From the NCBI GenBank assembly GCA_016716225.1, contig JADJWT010000001.1, positions 1,612,001 through 1,676,000 of the forward strand: 64,000 nt of DNA. Reading direction: 5' to 3'. The position numbers and the translations under genes are program-made. The notes under the pieces are model-generated. The model was given only the letters and a program-made list of their open reading frames with translations. It was not told the DNA's origin and made no database searches. Below are positions 17,400 to 26,001 of this stretch, in pieces. This DNA is from Ignavibacteriota bacterium. GTDB taxonomy: Bacteria; Bacteroidota; Ignavibacteria; Ignavibacteriales; Melioribacteraceae. Numbering within the stretch: the stretch's first letter is position 1; each line of letters starts with the position of its first letter.

Positions 17400-18422
17400 A
17401 TGACAAATTACGTTTATGTTCCTAATAAACAAATCATGCAAAATTCAGTTGAATTAAGGGATGATTATAATAAATTTGTAAGGGAAGTAAAAAGATCACA
17501 GCATGCAATTCAAGATATGAGAATTGTACTTTCAGAAAAATATTTAAATGGAAGAGGAATAGAGATCGGTGCTTTTCATGCACCCGTGCCATTAAAAGAA
17601 GGATGCAGCGCAGATTATGTAGATAAAGTTGATATCGATACTCTTAAAAGATGGATGCCAGAAACTAAAGAGCAATATTGTATATATCCTACAGTTATTG
17701 AAGACGGTGAAAAACTTTCGAGTCTGCCTTCCAACTCGTATGATTTTTTGATTGCAAATCATATGCTTGAGCACACGGAAAATGTTTTTAGAACAATAGA
17801 AAATCATATTAGAGTAGTAAAAGAAAATGGATTTATTTTTTACGCATTGCCAGATAAAAGATATACTTTTGATAAAGATAGAGAACTTACACCATATGAA
17901 CATTTAAAATTCGAATATTACAATGGACCAGAAAAACATAGAATTGAACACTATAAAGAATTTGGGCGTATAGTAAGTAAAGTTACTGATGAAGCTTTAC
18001 TAGAACTATATGTAAAAAATCATCTTGATGAAAATCGTGATATTCATTTCCATGTTTGGCAATATAATACTTTTCTTGATCAAATTTTAAAATGGATTGA
18101 TGAAACTAATTTAAATATTGAATTAGTTGAACATTCGCAAAATGGTATTGAATTTATTATGATATTTAGAAAACTTTCTCAAATTGATATAGCTGAAGTT
18201 TTGATTGAAAAAGGAAAATTGGACGAAGCAAAAAAAATTCTTCAAAATGAATTAGAAAAAAATAATGAAAATTTAGAAATACAAAATGATCTTGCAGTAA
18301 TTTCAATAATGGAACAGAAATTTATTGAGGCAGAAGAAATTATAAAATCTGTACTTAATAAAGATAGTACCAATGAAATTGCATTAAATAATTTGAAGTT
18401 TTTGAACGAGGTCTTACACTAA
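17400..18422 (+). CDS. SAM-dependent methyltransferase with C-terminal TPR tail
   Basis: The 340-residue product has a class I SAM-binding fold. Motif I is GRGIEIGAF near residue 52, the acidic residue after strand 2 lies in YVDKVDIDTL, and the post-motif segment is YDFLIANHMLEHTEN near 114. Residues about 265-340 form TPR-like helices (VLIEKGKLDEAKKILQNELE and FIEAEEIIKSVLN), which recall the tail of the preceding protein. In flagellin-modification clusters such enzymes methylate the glycan. An AAGGAG ribosome site lies eight bases before the ATG at 17400. The methyl acceptor is not known. Confidence 0.82.
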   Translation: MTNYVYVPNKQIMQNSVELRDDYNKFVREVKRSQHAIQDMRIVLSEKYLNGRGIEIGAFHAPVPLKEGCSADYVDKVDIDTLKRWMPETKEQYCIYPTVIEDGEKLSSLPSNSYDFLIANHMLEHTENVFRTIENHIRVVKENGFIFYALPDKRYTFDKDRELTPYEHLKFEYYNGPEKHRIEHYKEFGRIVSKVTDEALLELYVKNHLDENRDIHFHVWQYNTFLDQILKWIDETNLNIELVEHSQNGIEFIMIFRKLSQIDIAEVLIEKGKLDEAKKILQNELEKNNENLEIQNDLAVISIMEQKFIEAEEIIKSVLNKDSTNEIALNNLKFLNEVLH

Positions 18423-18451
18423 AAGTTAATATAATTTGTATTGGAATTAAA

Positions 18452-20809
18452 ATGTCACAAAAAATAAAAATTTTAGCTTTAGTAAATAACTCCGGCGCTG
18501 TAGCAGATATACGACTTAACAGCCCATTAACATTTTTGAGAAAGAATGGATTTGTGGATTTTGAAATAGTTGATATTACAAAAGAAAAAGAATATAAAAT
18601 TAAGTTTGTTCCAGATATAGTAATCATACAACGAATAAATAATCTAATATACTTAGACTTTATCAGATTATTAAAATCCAAAGGTGCAAAAATTATATAT
18701 GAAATAGATGATAATTTATTAGAAGTTCCCGAAAGAAACCCAGCATATAGTTTATATTCAGATCCCGTAAATAGAAGAGGATTATTAGAATTTATTTGGT
18801 TATCAGATCATGTAACAGTTTCAACCCAAAATCTCAAGAATTATTTCTCAGCTTATAATGAAAATATTTCTGTTATTCCAAATCAAATTGATGAAAATAT
18901 ATTTATCCCCCAAAAAATTGCAAAAGCAAATTATGATGAAATTAGAATTGGTTTTGCCGGAACTATAACTCATCAAGAAGATTTTGAACAAGTTATTCCA
19001 GCTTTGTTACAATTAAAAAAATATTATAAAAAAAAAATCAAATTAGTTTTTATAAATATGTTACCAGTTGAATTTATTTCATATAAAGAAGTAGAATTTA
19101 TTCCGGGTGCAGCATCATTAAAAGATTTTTATGAACTCTTAAAACATGCAAATCTTGATATTGGTTTAGCTCCATTATCATTCAACAAATTCAATATGGC
19201 CAAAAGCGATATTAAATTTTTAGAATATGGTTTTTCAGGAATTGCTGGTGTTTATTCTAATTTTGGTCCATATAAAAGATCAGTAAAAAATTTAGAAAAC
19301 GGCATTTTAGTAAATCTCGAGAACAGTAATGGCTGGTTTAATAAACTTTCGTACTTGGTTGAAAATCCTTCTGAAATTGATAGAATTAAGAATAACGTAT
19401 TTAATTACGTGAATGAAAACAGAACAATAAGTAAGAATTATAAAAATTGGTTAAATGTATTTAACAAAGTTTTAAAGATTGAAAATATTGATAACTCAGA
19501 TTCTTCCGTTTTTATTAAGAAACAAAGTAATAAAAATGAAAAACTATGTAACTTAAATAATATTAATAAAATAACTTCAATTATTGCACTAACGTATAAT
19601 CAGTTAAAATATACAAAGGAATTCATAGAATCAGTTCAATCAAACACTTCAAATTATCAATTAATTATTATTGATAATAATTCTACAGATGGGACAAAAG
19701 AATATCTTACAAAGCTTAAAAAACAACATCAAAATGTAAATGTAATTTTTAACGAAGAAAATCTTGGGTTTCCCAAAGCAATAAATCAAGGAATTCTTGA
19801 AGCAAACGGAAATTATGTTGTTTTACTTAATAATGATGTTGTTGTAACAAAAAATTGGTTAGAAAGAATGATTGAAATTGCTGATTCAGATAATAAAATC
19901 GGTATTGTCGGACCAATCAGCAATTTTGTAAGCGGAGTTCAAATTGATAAAAATGCAAAATATAGTTCAATAGATGAAATGCATAAATATGCAAATAGAA
20001 TTTCTATTGAAAATAAAAACCAAATTCAAGAATTTCCGCGCGTTGCATTTTTATGTACATTAATTAAAAAAGAAGTAATTGAAAAAATCGGTGGTTTGGA
20101 TGAAAGATTTTCGCCGGGAAATTTTGAGGATGATGATTTTTGTCTGCGCGCACAATTAGCCGGATATAAAACAGTAATTGCAAAAGATGTTTTTATACAT
20201 CATTATGGTTCGGTAAGTTTTAAAGCAAACGGTGAAAACAATTATTCGGAAAGATTGAAAATAAATAAGCAGAAATTTATTGATAAATGGGGAGCTGATC
20301 CCGAAGAAATATGGCTGAAAGGTAAATTGTGGAAAAATAGAAATATAAAAATTCCTATTTATAAAGATTTATTTAAACAAAGCATCGAAAGAACATTTCA
20401 AAATATTGATGAGAATGAAATAGATTTTGCGATTGAAAATATTAAACTATCAATTGAATATTTTGATCAATCTGATAGAATTGGTTATGAAAATATTTCT
20501 AAAGAAGTGCTAATAAATATTGCGGGAAATTTAGCTTTATCAAATATTGAATTAGAAGAAGCGAAAAATTGGTTTGAAAAAGAGTTGGAAATAAATCCTA
20601 ATTCTTCTACTGCGTGTTTTGGTTTAGGTGAAATTTTTAATAAAGCAGAAATGCTTGAAGAATCTAAAGCAATGCTGGAATGGGCTGTGGTAAATGATAT
20701 TAAAAATCAAAATGCAAAAATTAAACTTGAAGAAGTAAATCAAAAATTAAATTTATCGGTTGATCATAATTCTCTTTTGATTGAAAATATTTTTGATAAG
20801 GAAATTTAA
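18452..20809 (+). CDS. Two-domain glycosyltransferase (GT-B plus GT2) with TPR tail
   Basis: The 785-residue product fuses two transferases. Residues about 1-345 form a GT-B domain with IIYEIDDNLLEVPERN, IGFAGTITHQEDFEQV and a donor-site stretch SDIKFLEYGFSGIAGVYS. Residues about 370-620 form a GT2 domain with IIALTYNQLKYTKEFIESV, IIIDNNSTDGTKEYL, the NND metal site (YVVLLNNDVVV) and FEDDDFCLRAQLAGY. Residues about 685-775 are TPR-like. Such bifunctional enzymes may add two sugars in turn. TPR-bearing transferases can act directly on proteins, which fits flagellin as the acceptor. Its stop codon shares one base with the next start. Confidence 0.85.
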   Translation: MSQKIKILALVNNSGAVADIRLNSPLTFLRKNGFVDFEIVDITKEKEYKIKFVPDIVIIQRINNLIYLDFIRLLKSKGAKIIYEIDDNLLEVPERNPAYSLYSDPVNRRGLLEFIWLSDHVTVSTQNLKNYFSAYNENISVIPNQIDENIFIPQKIAKANYDEIRIGFAGTITHQEDFEQVIPALLQLKKYYKKKIKLVFINMLPVEFISYKEVEFIPGAASLKDFYELLKHANLDIGLAPLSFNKFNMAKSDIKFLEYGFSGIAGVYSNFGPYKRSVKNLENGILVNLENSNGWFNKLSYLVENPSEIDRIKNNVFNYVNENRTISKNYKNWLNVFNKVLKIENIDNSDSSVFIKKQSNKNEKLCNLNNINKITSIIALTYNQLKYTKEFIESVQSNTSNYQLIIIDNNSTDGTKEYLTKLKKQHQNVNVIFNEENLGFPKAINQGILEANGNYVVLLNNDVVVTKNWLERMIEIADSDNKIGIVGPISNFVSGVQIDKNAKYSSIDEMHKYANRISIENKNQIQEFPRVAFLCTLIKKEVIEKIGGLDERFSPGNFEDDDFCLRAQLAGYKTVIAKDVFIHHYGSVSFKANGENNYSERLKINKQKFIDKWGADPEEIWLKGKLWKNRNIKIPIYKDLFKQSIERTFQNIDENEIDFAIENIKLSIEYFDQSDRIGYENISKEVLINIAGNLALSNIELEEAKNWFEKELEINPNSSTACFGLGEIFNKAEMLEESKAMLEWAVVNDIKNQNAKIKLEEVNQKLNLSVDHNSLLIENIFDKEI

Positions 20810-22308
20810 TGTCAACAATTTCGTTAAGTATGATTGTTAAAAACGAAGAAAAATATCTTCAAGAATGTTTGGAATCTGTAAAAGATATTGTTGATGAAAT
20901 TGTTATAGTAGATACGGGTTCTACAGATAAAACATTAGAAATTGCCAAACAATTTAGTTCAAAAATATTGCATTTTAATTGGATAAATAATTTTTCGGCA
21001 GCAAGAAATTTTGCGCTTTCAAAATCAACTTGCGATTGGATTCTATACTTAGATGCAGATGAACGTTTATCAAATAATTCAATCAATGAACTAAAAAAAA
21101 TAATTTCATCAAATGAAAATTTAGGAGTAAAATGTTCGGTTATAAGTCTTGATGATAGAAAAGGAATTTCTCAATCAATGAAATACGCAAGACTTTTCAG
21201 AAATAATAAATCAATAAAATTTTCCGGAAAAGTTCATGAGCAGATTGAAAATTCGTTATTAAAAAATAATTATAAAATAGTTGACTCAGAAATTAAAATA
21301 TTTCATATGGGTTATAATGTATCAAATGATGAAATTAAAATAAAAGCAAAAAGAAATTTAGAATTGCTTCTCGAAGAATTTAATACAAATAAATCTTCTT
21401 ACATTTCTTATCAAATTGCAAACTCATATTTGATTTTGGAAGATTCTACAAATTCAATAAAATATTATAAGAAAGCTCTTGAAGATTTAAAACTTAAAAA
21501 TGAATTTAAGGAAGTCTGCTATCTCCAATTAGCTGATTTTGAAATGAGAAATAATAATTTGTTTGCCGCAAAAAATTATATTGATAAAGGAGTAGAATTG
21601 AATCCAAATCAATCATTATTAAATATTATTGCCGCACAAGTTTATGCAAAAATGAATGATAAAAAAGCTTTAAATTTTTGTAAAAATGCTTTTGATAGTA
21701 ATTCAGAAAGAAAATTGAATTTTAATAAAATAAGTGAACAAGAAATTTATACTGATGATAAAAAATTAATTTATGAAGGAATTATAATTTCACTTCAATT
21801 TAATGATCAGGATTCACTGAATTATTTTTCTAATAAACTAAGTGAAATTAATAGTGAAGAAATTAAATATTTAAATAATATAATTAGTAATGAATTTTAT
21901 AAAGATGAAATTCTAGGTTTGTCTAATTTTATTGATCAGAATAATATTAATAATTATTTAAAAATTTTTGATTTTGTAAAGAATAATGATTTGAAGTTAG
22001 AACTTTATTCAAATCTATATGATCGATTTTTTGATAATTCAAAATATTTAAATGATTTTGGAGCATTTTTAATTACTATAAATCAAATTAATGAAGCAAA
22101 AATTATTTTTGAATCTGCCTTATCCAATCCGGAAATTGAAGATTCCATAATATTTTATTTAGCATCAATTTATATTTCCTCAAATGAAATTAATAAACTT
22201 GAAAAGTTGCAAATTATTATAAATAATAAATTATTCAGTTCAAGCAATTCCTATTCGAAAGAAAAGTTTAAAATTTTAGCTGAAAAAATTACTCCACTGC
22301 TTAAGTAA
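20809..22308 (+). CDS. GT2-family glycosyltransferase with long TPR region
   Basis: Residues about 1-220 of this 499-residue product form a GT2 domain: SMIVKNEEKYLQECLESV, VIVDTGSTDKTLEIA and the metal-binding YLDADERL, then KFSGKVHEQIE. This type resembles WaaE/SunS-like transferases. Residues about 225-495 are helical repeats of TPR type (SYLILEDSTNSIKYYKKALE, NNNLFAAKNYIDKGVELNPN). It is the last gene of the cluster; flagellin starts 194 bp later behind its own promoter. Being immediately upstream of the flagellin gene strengthens the idea that flagellin is the substrate. Confidence 0.85.
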   Translation: MSTISLSMIVKNEEKYLQECLESVKDIVDEIVIVDTGSTDKTLEIAKQFSSKILHFNWINNFSAARNFALSKSTCDWILYLDADERLSNNSINELKKIISSNENLGVKCSVISLDDRKGISQSMKYARLFRNNKSIKFSGKVHEQIENSLLKNNYKIVDSEIKIFHMGYNVSNDEIKIKAKRNLELLLEEFNTNKSSYISYQIANSYLILEDSTNSIKYYKKALEDLKLKNEFKEVCYLQLADFEMRNNNLFAAKNYIDKGVELNPNQSLLNIIAAQVYAKMNDKKALNFCKNAFDSNSERKLNFNKISEQEIYTDDKKLIYEGIIISLQFNDQDSLNYFSNKLSEINSEEIKYLNNIISNEFYKDEILGLSNFIDQNNINNYLKIFDFVKNNDLKLELYSNLYDRFFDNSKYLNDFGAFLITINQINEAKIIFESALSNPEIEDSIIFYLASIYISSNEINKLEKLQIIINNKLFSSSNSYSKEKFKILAEKITPLLK

Positions 22309-22366
22309 CACTAATATTGTTGTTTGTCACAAATCAAAACTTCCTAAAAAAAATATTTTTTAACTG

Positions 22367-22393
22367 TAAACTTTCAAAACTGCATCACGATAA
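22367..22393 (+). promoter_or_regulatory. Sigma-28 (FliA) promoter for flagellin
   Basis: TAAACTTT at 22367-22374 and CACGATAA at 22386-22393 are separated by exactly 11 bases. This closely matches the flagellar consensus TAAAGTTT, 11 bases, GCCGATAA. It lies about 110 bp before the flagellin start, leaving a leader of roughly 100 bases. A fliA gene is present at 58350 and flgM at 25570. Confidence 0.85.
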
Positions 22394-22458
22394 TATGCCA
22401 GAAGTAAATTATTAACTAACAAAAATTTCAACAAGTGTTGAAAAACAACAAAAAAGTG

Positions 22459-22496
22459 GGCAAGGATGCCTGCAAAATTATCAATAAACAAGGAGG
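22459..22496 (+). promoter_or_regulatory. CsrA-like binding sites in the flagellin leader
   Basis: GGCA (22459-22462) and TGCC (22467-22470) close a hairpin whose loop is AGGA, so the sequence CAAGGATG matches the CsrA consensus core with GGA in a loop. A second site, ACAAGGAGG (22488-22496), coincides with the Shine-Dalgarno sequence six bases before the ATG. Paired sites of this kind control flagellin translation in Bacillus through CsrA and FliW. Neither protein is encoded in the window. Confidence 0.5.
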
Positions 22497-22501
22497 TTTA
22501 A

Positions 22502-23389
22502 ATGTCACAATCATTTAGAATTAACACAAACGTTGGTGCATTAAGAGCATATAATTCTCTTGCAAAGTTAAATGCACAATCACAAACAGCACAATTGCGT
22601 TTAGCTTCACAAAGAAGAATTAACAGTGTTTCTGATGATACTTCTGGTTTTAACGTAGGTAAATCATTGGATTCAAAAGTAACAATTATGCAATCTGCAC
22701 AACGTAACGTTGGTTCTGCTCAAGACATGTTAGCTACAGCAGAAAGTCAGTTAATCAGTGTTAAAGATATGATTACTCAAATCAGAGGAAAAATTGCTGA
22801 TGCAAGTAATCCTACTTCTGATAAAGCTGCTATTGCAAAAGATATTCAAGCAATTGCTGACGAATTGGCATCTGCATTTGGAACAACCAAATTTAATGAA
22901 ACAAGTTTGTTACAATCAGTAACAAATGGTGCTGGAGCTGGATTTACATTCCAAACTGGTGTTGCATCAACTGATACTATAGCAATTGACTATGGTAATG
23001 TAAGTGGTGATGCATTAGTTGGCTCTACAGCTACAACTGCATTTACATCAAACGTTAGTGGACTTTCAGCTGACGTTGCAGGAGCATTGGATGCTCTAAA
23101 AGGAGTTTCCTCAACAACAATCTCAAGTTTATCTCTTGATAACTTTGAAGATTCTGTTGATGCATCACTCGGTGCAATTGGTAACTATACACAAAGATTG
23201 AATGCAAAACAAGAATTCTTATCAGCTGCAATTTTGAATTCTCAATCAGCTTATTCAAGATTATTTGATGCTGACGTTGCTCTTGAATCATTAAATGCAA
23301 CAAAATCGCAAATTGGATCGCAAGCTGCTTCAGCAATGTTTTCACAATTAAACGTTGCTCCACAGCAAGTACTTCAATTATTTGGTTAA
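22502..23389 (+). CDS. fliC: Flagellin
   Basis: The 295-residue product is the filament subunit. The N-terminal D0/D1 segment (FRINTNVGALRAYNSL, RRINSVSDDTSGFNVGKSL) and the C-terminal helix (SQIGSQAASAMFSQLNVAPQ, ending QVLQLFG) are classic. The middle, about residues 145-225, is short and rich in Ser, Thr, Gly and Ala, giving a compact flagellin with little surface domain and many possible O-glycosylation sites. It is exported by the flagellar type III apparatus with FliS as chaperone. A very strong AAGGAGG site precedes the ATG, a sigma-28 promoter lies upstream, and a strong terminator follows, so it is probably a monocistronic, highly expressed gene. Confidence 0.97.
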   Translation: MSQSFRINTNVGALRAYNSLAKLNAQSQTAQLRLASQRRINSVSDDTSGFNVGKSLDSKVTIMQSAQRNVGSAQDMLATAESQLISVKDMITQIRGKIADASNPTSDKAAIAKDIQAIADELASAFGTTKFNETSLLQSVTNGAGAGFTFQTGVASTDTIAIDYGNVSGDALVGSTATTAFTSNVSGLSADVAGALDALKGVSSTTISSLSLDNFEDSVDASLGAIGNYTQRLNAKQEFLSAAILNSQSAYSRLFDADVALESLNATKSQIGSQAASAMFSQLNVAPQQVLQLFG

Positions 23390-23404
23390 TAGTTTTCTTT
23401 AATC

Positions 23405-23435
23405 AAAAGCTCTCCGGCAATTTTGGAGAGCTTTT
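23405..23435 (+). terminator. Rho-independent terminator after flagellin
   Basis: AAAAGCTCTCC (23405-23415) pairs perfectly with GGAGAGCTTTT (23425-23435) around a nine-base loop, and the descending arm ends in T residues. It lies 16 bases after the flagellin stop and before fliS. Confidence 0.92.
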
Positions 23436-23457
23436 ATAATTTAATACGGAAAAAATA

Positions 23458-23811
23458 ATGTATAATTACTCAGCAGCATTAAAATTAAATAACTCGTCAA
23501 ATAGAGCTAACGCCTATTTAGTAAATGAAATTTTAAATGCTTCTCCCCAAAAACTATTATTAAAAGTTTATGACTTTGCAATTGCTCAGTGTAGAAATGA
23601 AAACATTGAAAAAACTAATAAAGCTATAGCAGAGTTGATAAATGCCTTAAGATTTGATAATGAAGAAGTGAATGAAATATCAATGGGATTAAAACGATTG
23701 TATGAATTTTGTCAAGATCAAATGAGAAAAAGAAATTATGATATTGTATTAAAAATTATGACAGAATTACGCGAAACTTGGATTAAGGCGTTTGTTAGTA
23801 TGGAAGGCTAG
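23458..23811 (+). CDS. fliS: Flagellin export chaperone FliS
   Basis: The 117-residue helical protein has the usual FliS length and landmarks: YLVNEILNASPQKLLLKVYDFAIAQC near residue 20, AIAELINALRFD near residue 60, and LYEFCQDQMRKRNYD. FliS binds the C-terminal helix of flagellin in the cytoplasm and keeps it unfolded for export. It stands just after the flagellin terminator and 12 bases before fliD, so some transcription must pass the terminator or start in the short gap; no clear promoter is seen there. Confidence 0.92.
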   Translation: MYNYSAALKLNNSSNRANAYLVNEILNASPQKLLLKVYDFAIAQCRNENIEKTNKAIAELINALRFDNEEVNEISMGLKRLYEFCQDQMRKRNYDIVLKIMTELRETWIKAFVSMEG

Positions 23812-23823
23812 GAGTAAAAAAAG

Positions 23824-25230
23824 ATGGATATTTTAAGTTCTTCATCGATAACGAATTTAATAAATACTTCAAAACAATCGGAGTATGTTAAAAAGATTTC
23901 TCCGTTACTTGAGAGAAAAACTAAGTTTACCAATCTCTCAGCAACTTGGGGAAGTTTAAAAACAAAATTAACTTCACTTAAATCATTTCTTACTGATTTG
24001 AAAGATGTTAATGCTGGCGGTAGTTTTACCGGAAAAACAACAGAACTTACCAGCGATGAATATTTTTCCGTGACTGCTAATTCTTCTGCAGCTTTAAGCT
24101 CTTATGATATTAGAGTTATTCAGCTTGCAAAAAATGATAGAGTAATGTCAAATACAGTAAACTCAAGTAACTTGGCTGGTTTATCAGCAGGCACTTATTC
24201 ATTTCAAGCTGCAAGCGGTGATTATGACCAAGTTATTGATGTAGAATTAGAAGGTGCAGAAACAAAAGAAGAACTAATGCAAATTATTGCTGAAGCAATC
24301 AATGAAGCATTGGGTGATGCAGTTTCAGCTGCAGTATTCTCTCCTAAAAATGGCGAATCCAAATTATCAGTTATTTCTAAAGAAAGCGGTTCTGATAATG
24401 AAATAATCATAAAAGATGTTACTGGTTCTGCTCTTAATTCAATTGGATTAAATTTTGAAACAAGAAGTTTGCTTTCAGATAATGGAACCGGAGGCTATGC
24501 AACTTCTTCAAGTGAATTAGATGCAGTCTTAAATTTAAACGGCGTTTCTGTAATAAGAGGCTCAAACACAATAGATGATTTAATATCTGATGTAACTCTA
24601 ACTCTTAAAAATGAAATGGAAGTTGGAATTCCCACTGTTAATGTTATTGTAAAAAATAATATGGAAGCTGCTAGATCTGATATTGAAGATTTAATAAGTT
24701 CTTTTAATGAAGCATATTCATTTGTAAAAAATAATTATTATGCAGATGAGGACGGACAAAGAGGTATATTTGTAGGTAATGCAACTGCAATAAGTTTAAT
24801 GCAGTCTTTTGGTTCAGTTTCTTATGAAAAAGTTGAAGGAATTGCTGAAGGAAATTATAGTTTCTTATCTGAAATAGGAATTGATTTTGATCCAGCTTCC
24901 GGACTTAGTATTGATGACGATGATTTATTAACTGAAGCATTAGAAGCAAATCCTGAGCAAGTTGCAGATTTATTTAATTCTGAACAAGGAATAGCAAATA
25001 AACTTTTTAATATGGTTGAAACCTATATAAGTAATGACGGCGTAATTTCAAATTTAATTGATAATTACGATAATTCTATTTCATATTTGAATGATAAAAT
25101 TAGTTACAAAGAAACTCAAATAGATAAAAATGCTGCTGTATTAAGAAAAAAATATGAACAAATGCAGCTTCAATTATCGCAGATTTATTCAACACAAAAT
25201 TCTCTCTCAATATTGGGATTGCTCGGATAA
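23824..25230 (+). CDS. fliD: Flagellar filament cap protein FliD (HAP2)
   Basis: The 468-residue product has a FliD N-terminal domain (residues about 8-105: ITNLINTSKQSEYVKKISPL, LKTKLTSLKSFLTDL) and a C-terminal domain (about 230-460: SSELDAVLNLNGVSVIRGSN, DIEDLISSFNEAYSFVKNNY, and the final coiled coil YEQMQLQLSQIYSTQNSLSI). It caps the growing filament and folds incoming flagellin. An AGGAGT site precedes the ATG. Three short genes follow with almost no gap, the last being the anti-sigma factor. Confidence 0.93.
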   Translation: MDILSSSSITNLINTSKQSEYVKKISPLLERKTKFTNLSATWGSLKTKLTSLKSFLTDLKDVNAGGSFTGKTTELTSDEYFSVTANSSAALSSYDIRVIQLAKNDRVMSNTVNSSNLAGLSAGTYSFQAASGDYDQVIDVELEGAETKEELMQIIAEAINEALGDAVSAAVFSPKNGESKLSVISKESGSDNEIIIKDVTGSALNSIGLNFETRSLLSDNGTGGYATSSSELDAVLNLNGVSVIRGSNTIDDLISDVTLTLKNEMEVGIPTVNVIVKNNMEAARSDIEDLISSFNEAYSFVKNNYYADEDGQRGIFVGNATAISLMQSFGSVSYEKVEGIAEGNYSFLSEIGIDFDPASGLSIDDDDLLTEALEANPEQVADLFNSEQGIANKLFNMVETYISNDGVISNLIDNYDNSISYLNDKISYKETQIDKNAAVLRKKYEQMQLQLSQIYSTQNSLSILGLLG

Positions 25231-25233
25231 TTA

Positions 25234-25566
25234 ATGGAAAATGTTGATAATAATTTTTATGAAATTGGAAATTACCTAAAATTGGTTGATAAAGAAGTTA
25301 GTTCAATTAACGATGATAATCTTGATATAAAATTGAGGAATATAAATTCGTTTATCAAACAAATTGAAAAAAAGAAAAGTGAAATAAAAAAGAACTCTAC
25401 AAATGAGCTTTACGTTCTAATATGTGATAGAATTCACAACGAGGTTAAACAAATTTCAACTAAATTCGATAGTATTGCAGATGCAAAAAAAGAAAATATT
25501 AAAAGTATCGGTGAAGAATTATCAAAAACCGTTAACAAAAAGAAATTAATAAATTATCAGAGGTAA
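25234..25566 (+). CDS. Uncharacterised small helical protein in the FliT position
   Basis: I do not recognise this 110-residue product. It is almost entirely charged and predicted helical, rich in Lys, Glu, Asn and Asp (DKEVSSINDDNLDIKLRNIN, FIKQIEKKKSEIKKN). It lies between fliD and flgM with gaps of three bases on both sides, the place where other bacteria have fliT, the FliD chaperone. Size and helicity suit a FliT-like chaperone, but no sequence motif proves it. Confidence 0.55.
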   Translation: MENVDNNFYEIGNYLKLVDKEVSSINDDNLDIKLRNINSFIKQIEKKKSEIKKNSTNELYVLICDRIHNEVKQISTKFDSIADAKKENIKSIGEELSKTVNKKKLINYQR

Positions 25567-25569
25567 AAA

Positions 25570-25833
25570 GTGGATATTAAAGGAGTGGGAAATAATTACA
25601 GTCGATACACCGAACTGTATAAAAAACAAGAACAAGCTTCGAGTCGGCAAACTCAGCAAAAAACAGATAAACTTGAACTTTCTGATGCCGCAAAAAAACT
25701 TAAATCAGAAGGAATTGATGCTCAATTGCTGAATGAAGTGAAGACTAAAATTGAGAGCGGTTATTATAACAGAGACGAAGTAATTAATAAAGTTGCAGAT
25801 GAAATAATTAAAAAATTCTCTGAAGAAAAATAA
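25570..25833 (+). CDS. flgM: Anti-sigma-28 factor FlgM
   Basis: The 87-residue product begins at a GTG with AGAGG just upstream. The C-terminal half (DKLELSDAAKKL, then LLNEVKTKIESGYYNRDEVINKVADEII) matches the FlgM core, in which two helices bind sigma-28. The N-terminal half is polar and likely disordered, as needed for export through the flagellar channel. FlgM keeps FliA inactive until the hook is finished. Here it must work on a FliA that lacks sigma region 3. It is last in the fliS-fliD operon. Confidence 0.85.
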   Translation: MDIKGVGNNYSRYTELYKKQEQASSRQTQQKTDKLELSDAAKKLKSEGIDAQLLNEVKTKIESGYYNRDEVINKVADEIIKKFSEEK

Positions 25834-25842
25834 CTAAGCGTA

Positions 25843-25928
25843 GCTGCCTTAAAATTAATTTTTGGATTATTGAAAAAAATTAACAAAATAATCCACACAA
25901 AAAATTAAGTTTGAGGCAGTTTCTTTTT
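25843..25928 (+). terminator. Long hairpin terminator after flgM
   Basis: The upper stem GGATTATT (25864-25871) pairs perfectly with AATAATCC (25887-25894) around a 15-base loop. A lower stem of about 20 pairs (CTGCC at 25844 with GGCAG at 25915 at its base) has two mismatches and a five-base bulge on the 3' side. A T-rich run (25920-25928) follows. It ends the fliS-fliD-flgM transcript; its length is far above that of an ordinary terminator. Confidence 0.75.
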
Positions 25929-26001
25929 AAACCTTTCTAAAATCTAAAATCAATTCTATACATTTATTTATAAAAAAAAGTTAAATTTATTCAGTCAATT
26001 C

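Noticed and set aside
22457..22473. Possible sigma-54 promoter directly before flagellin (TGGGCA ... CTGC)
   Set aside because: The distance to the start codon would fit, but GG and GC are separated by 11 bases, not the strictly kept 10. A clear sigma-28 promoter lies upstream, and the hairpin/CsrA reading explains the sequence better.
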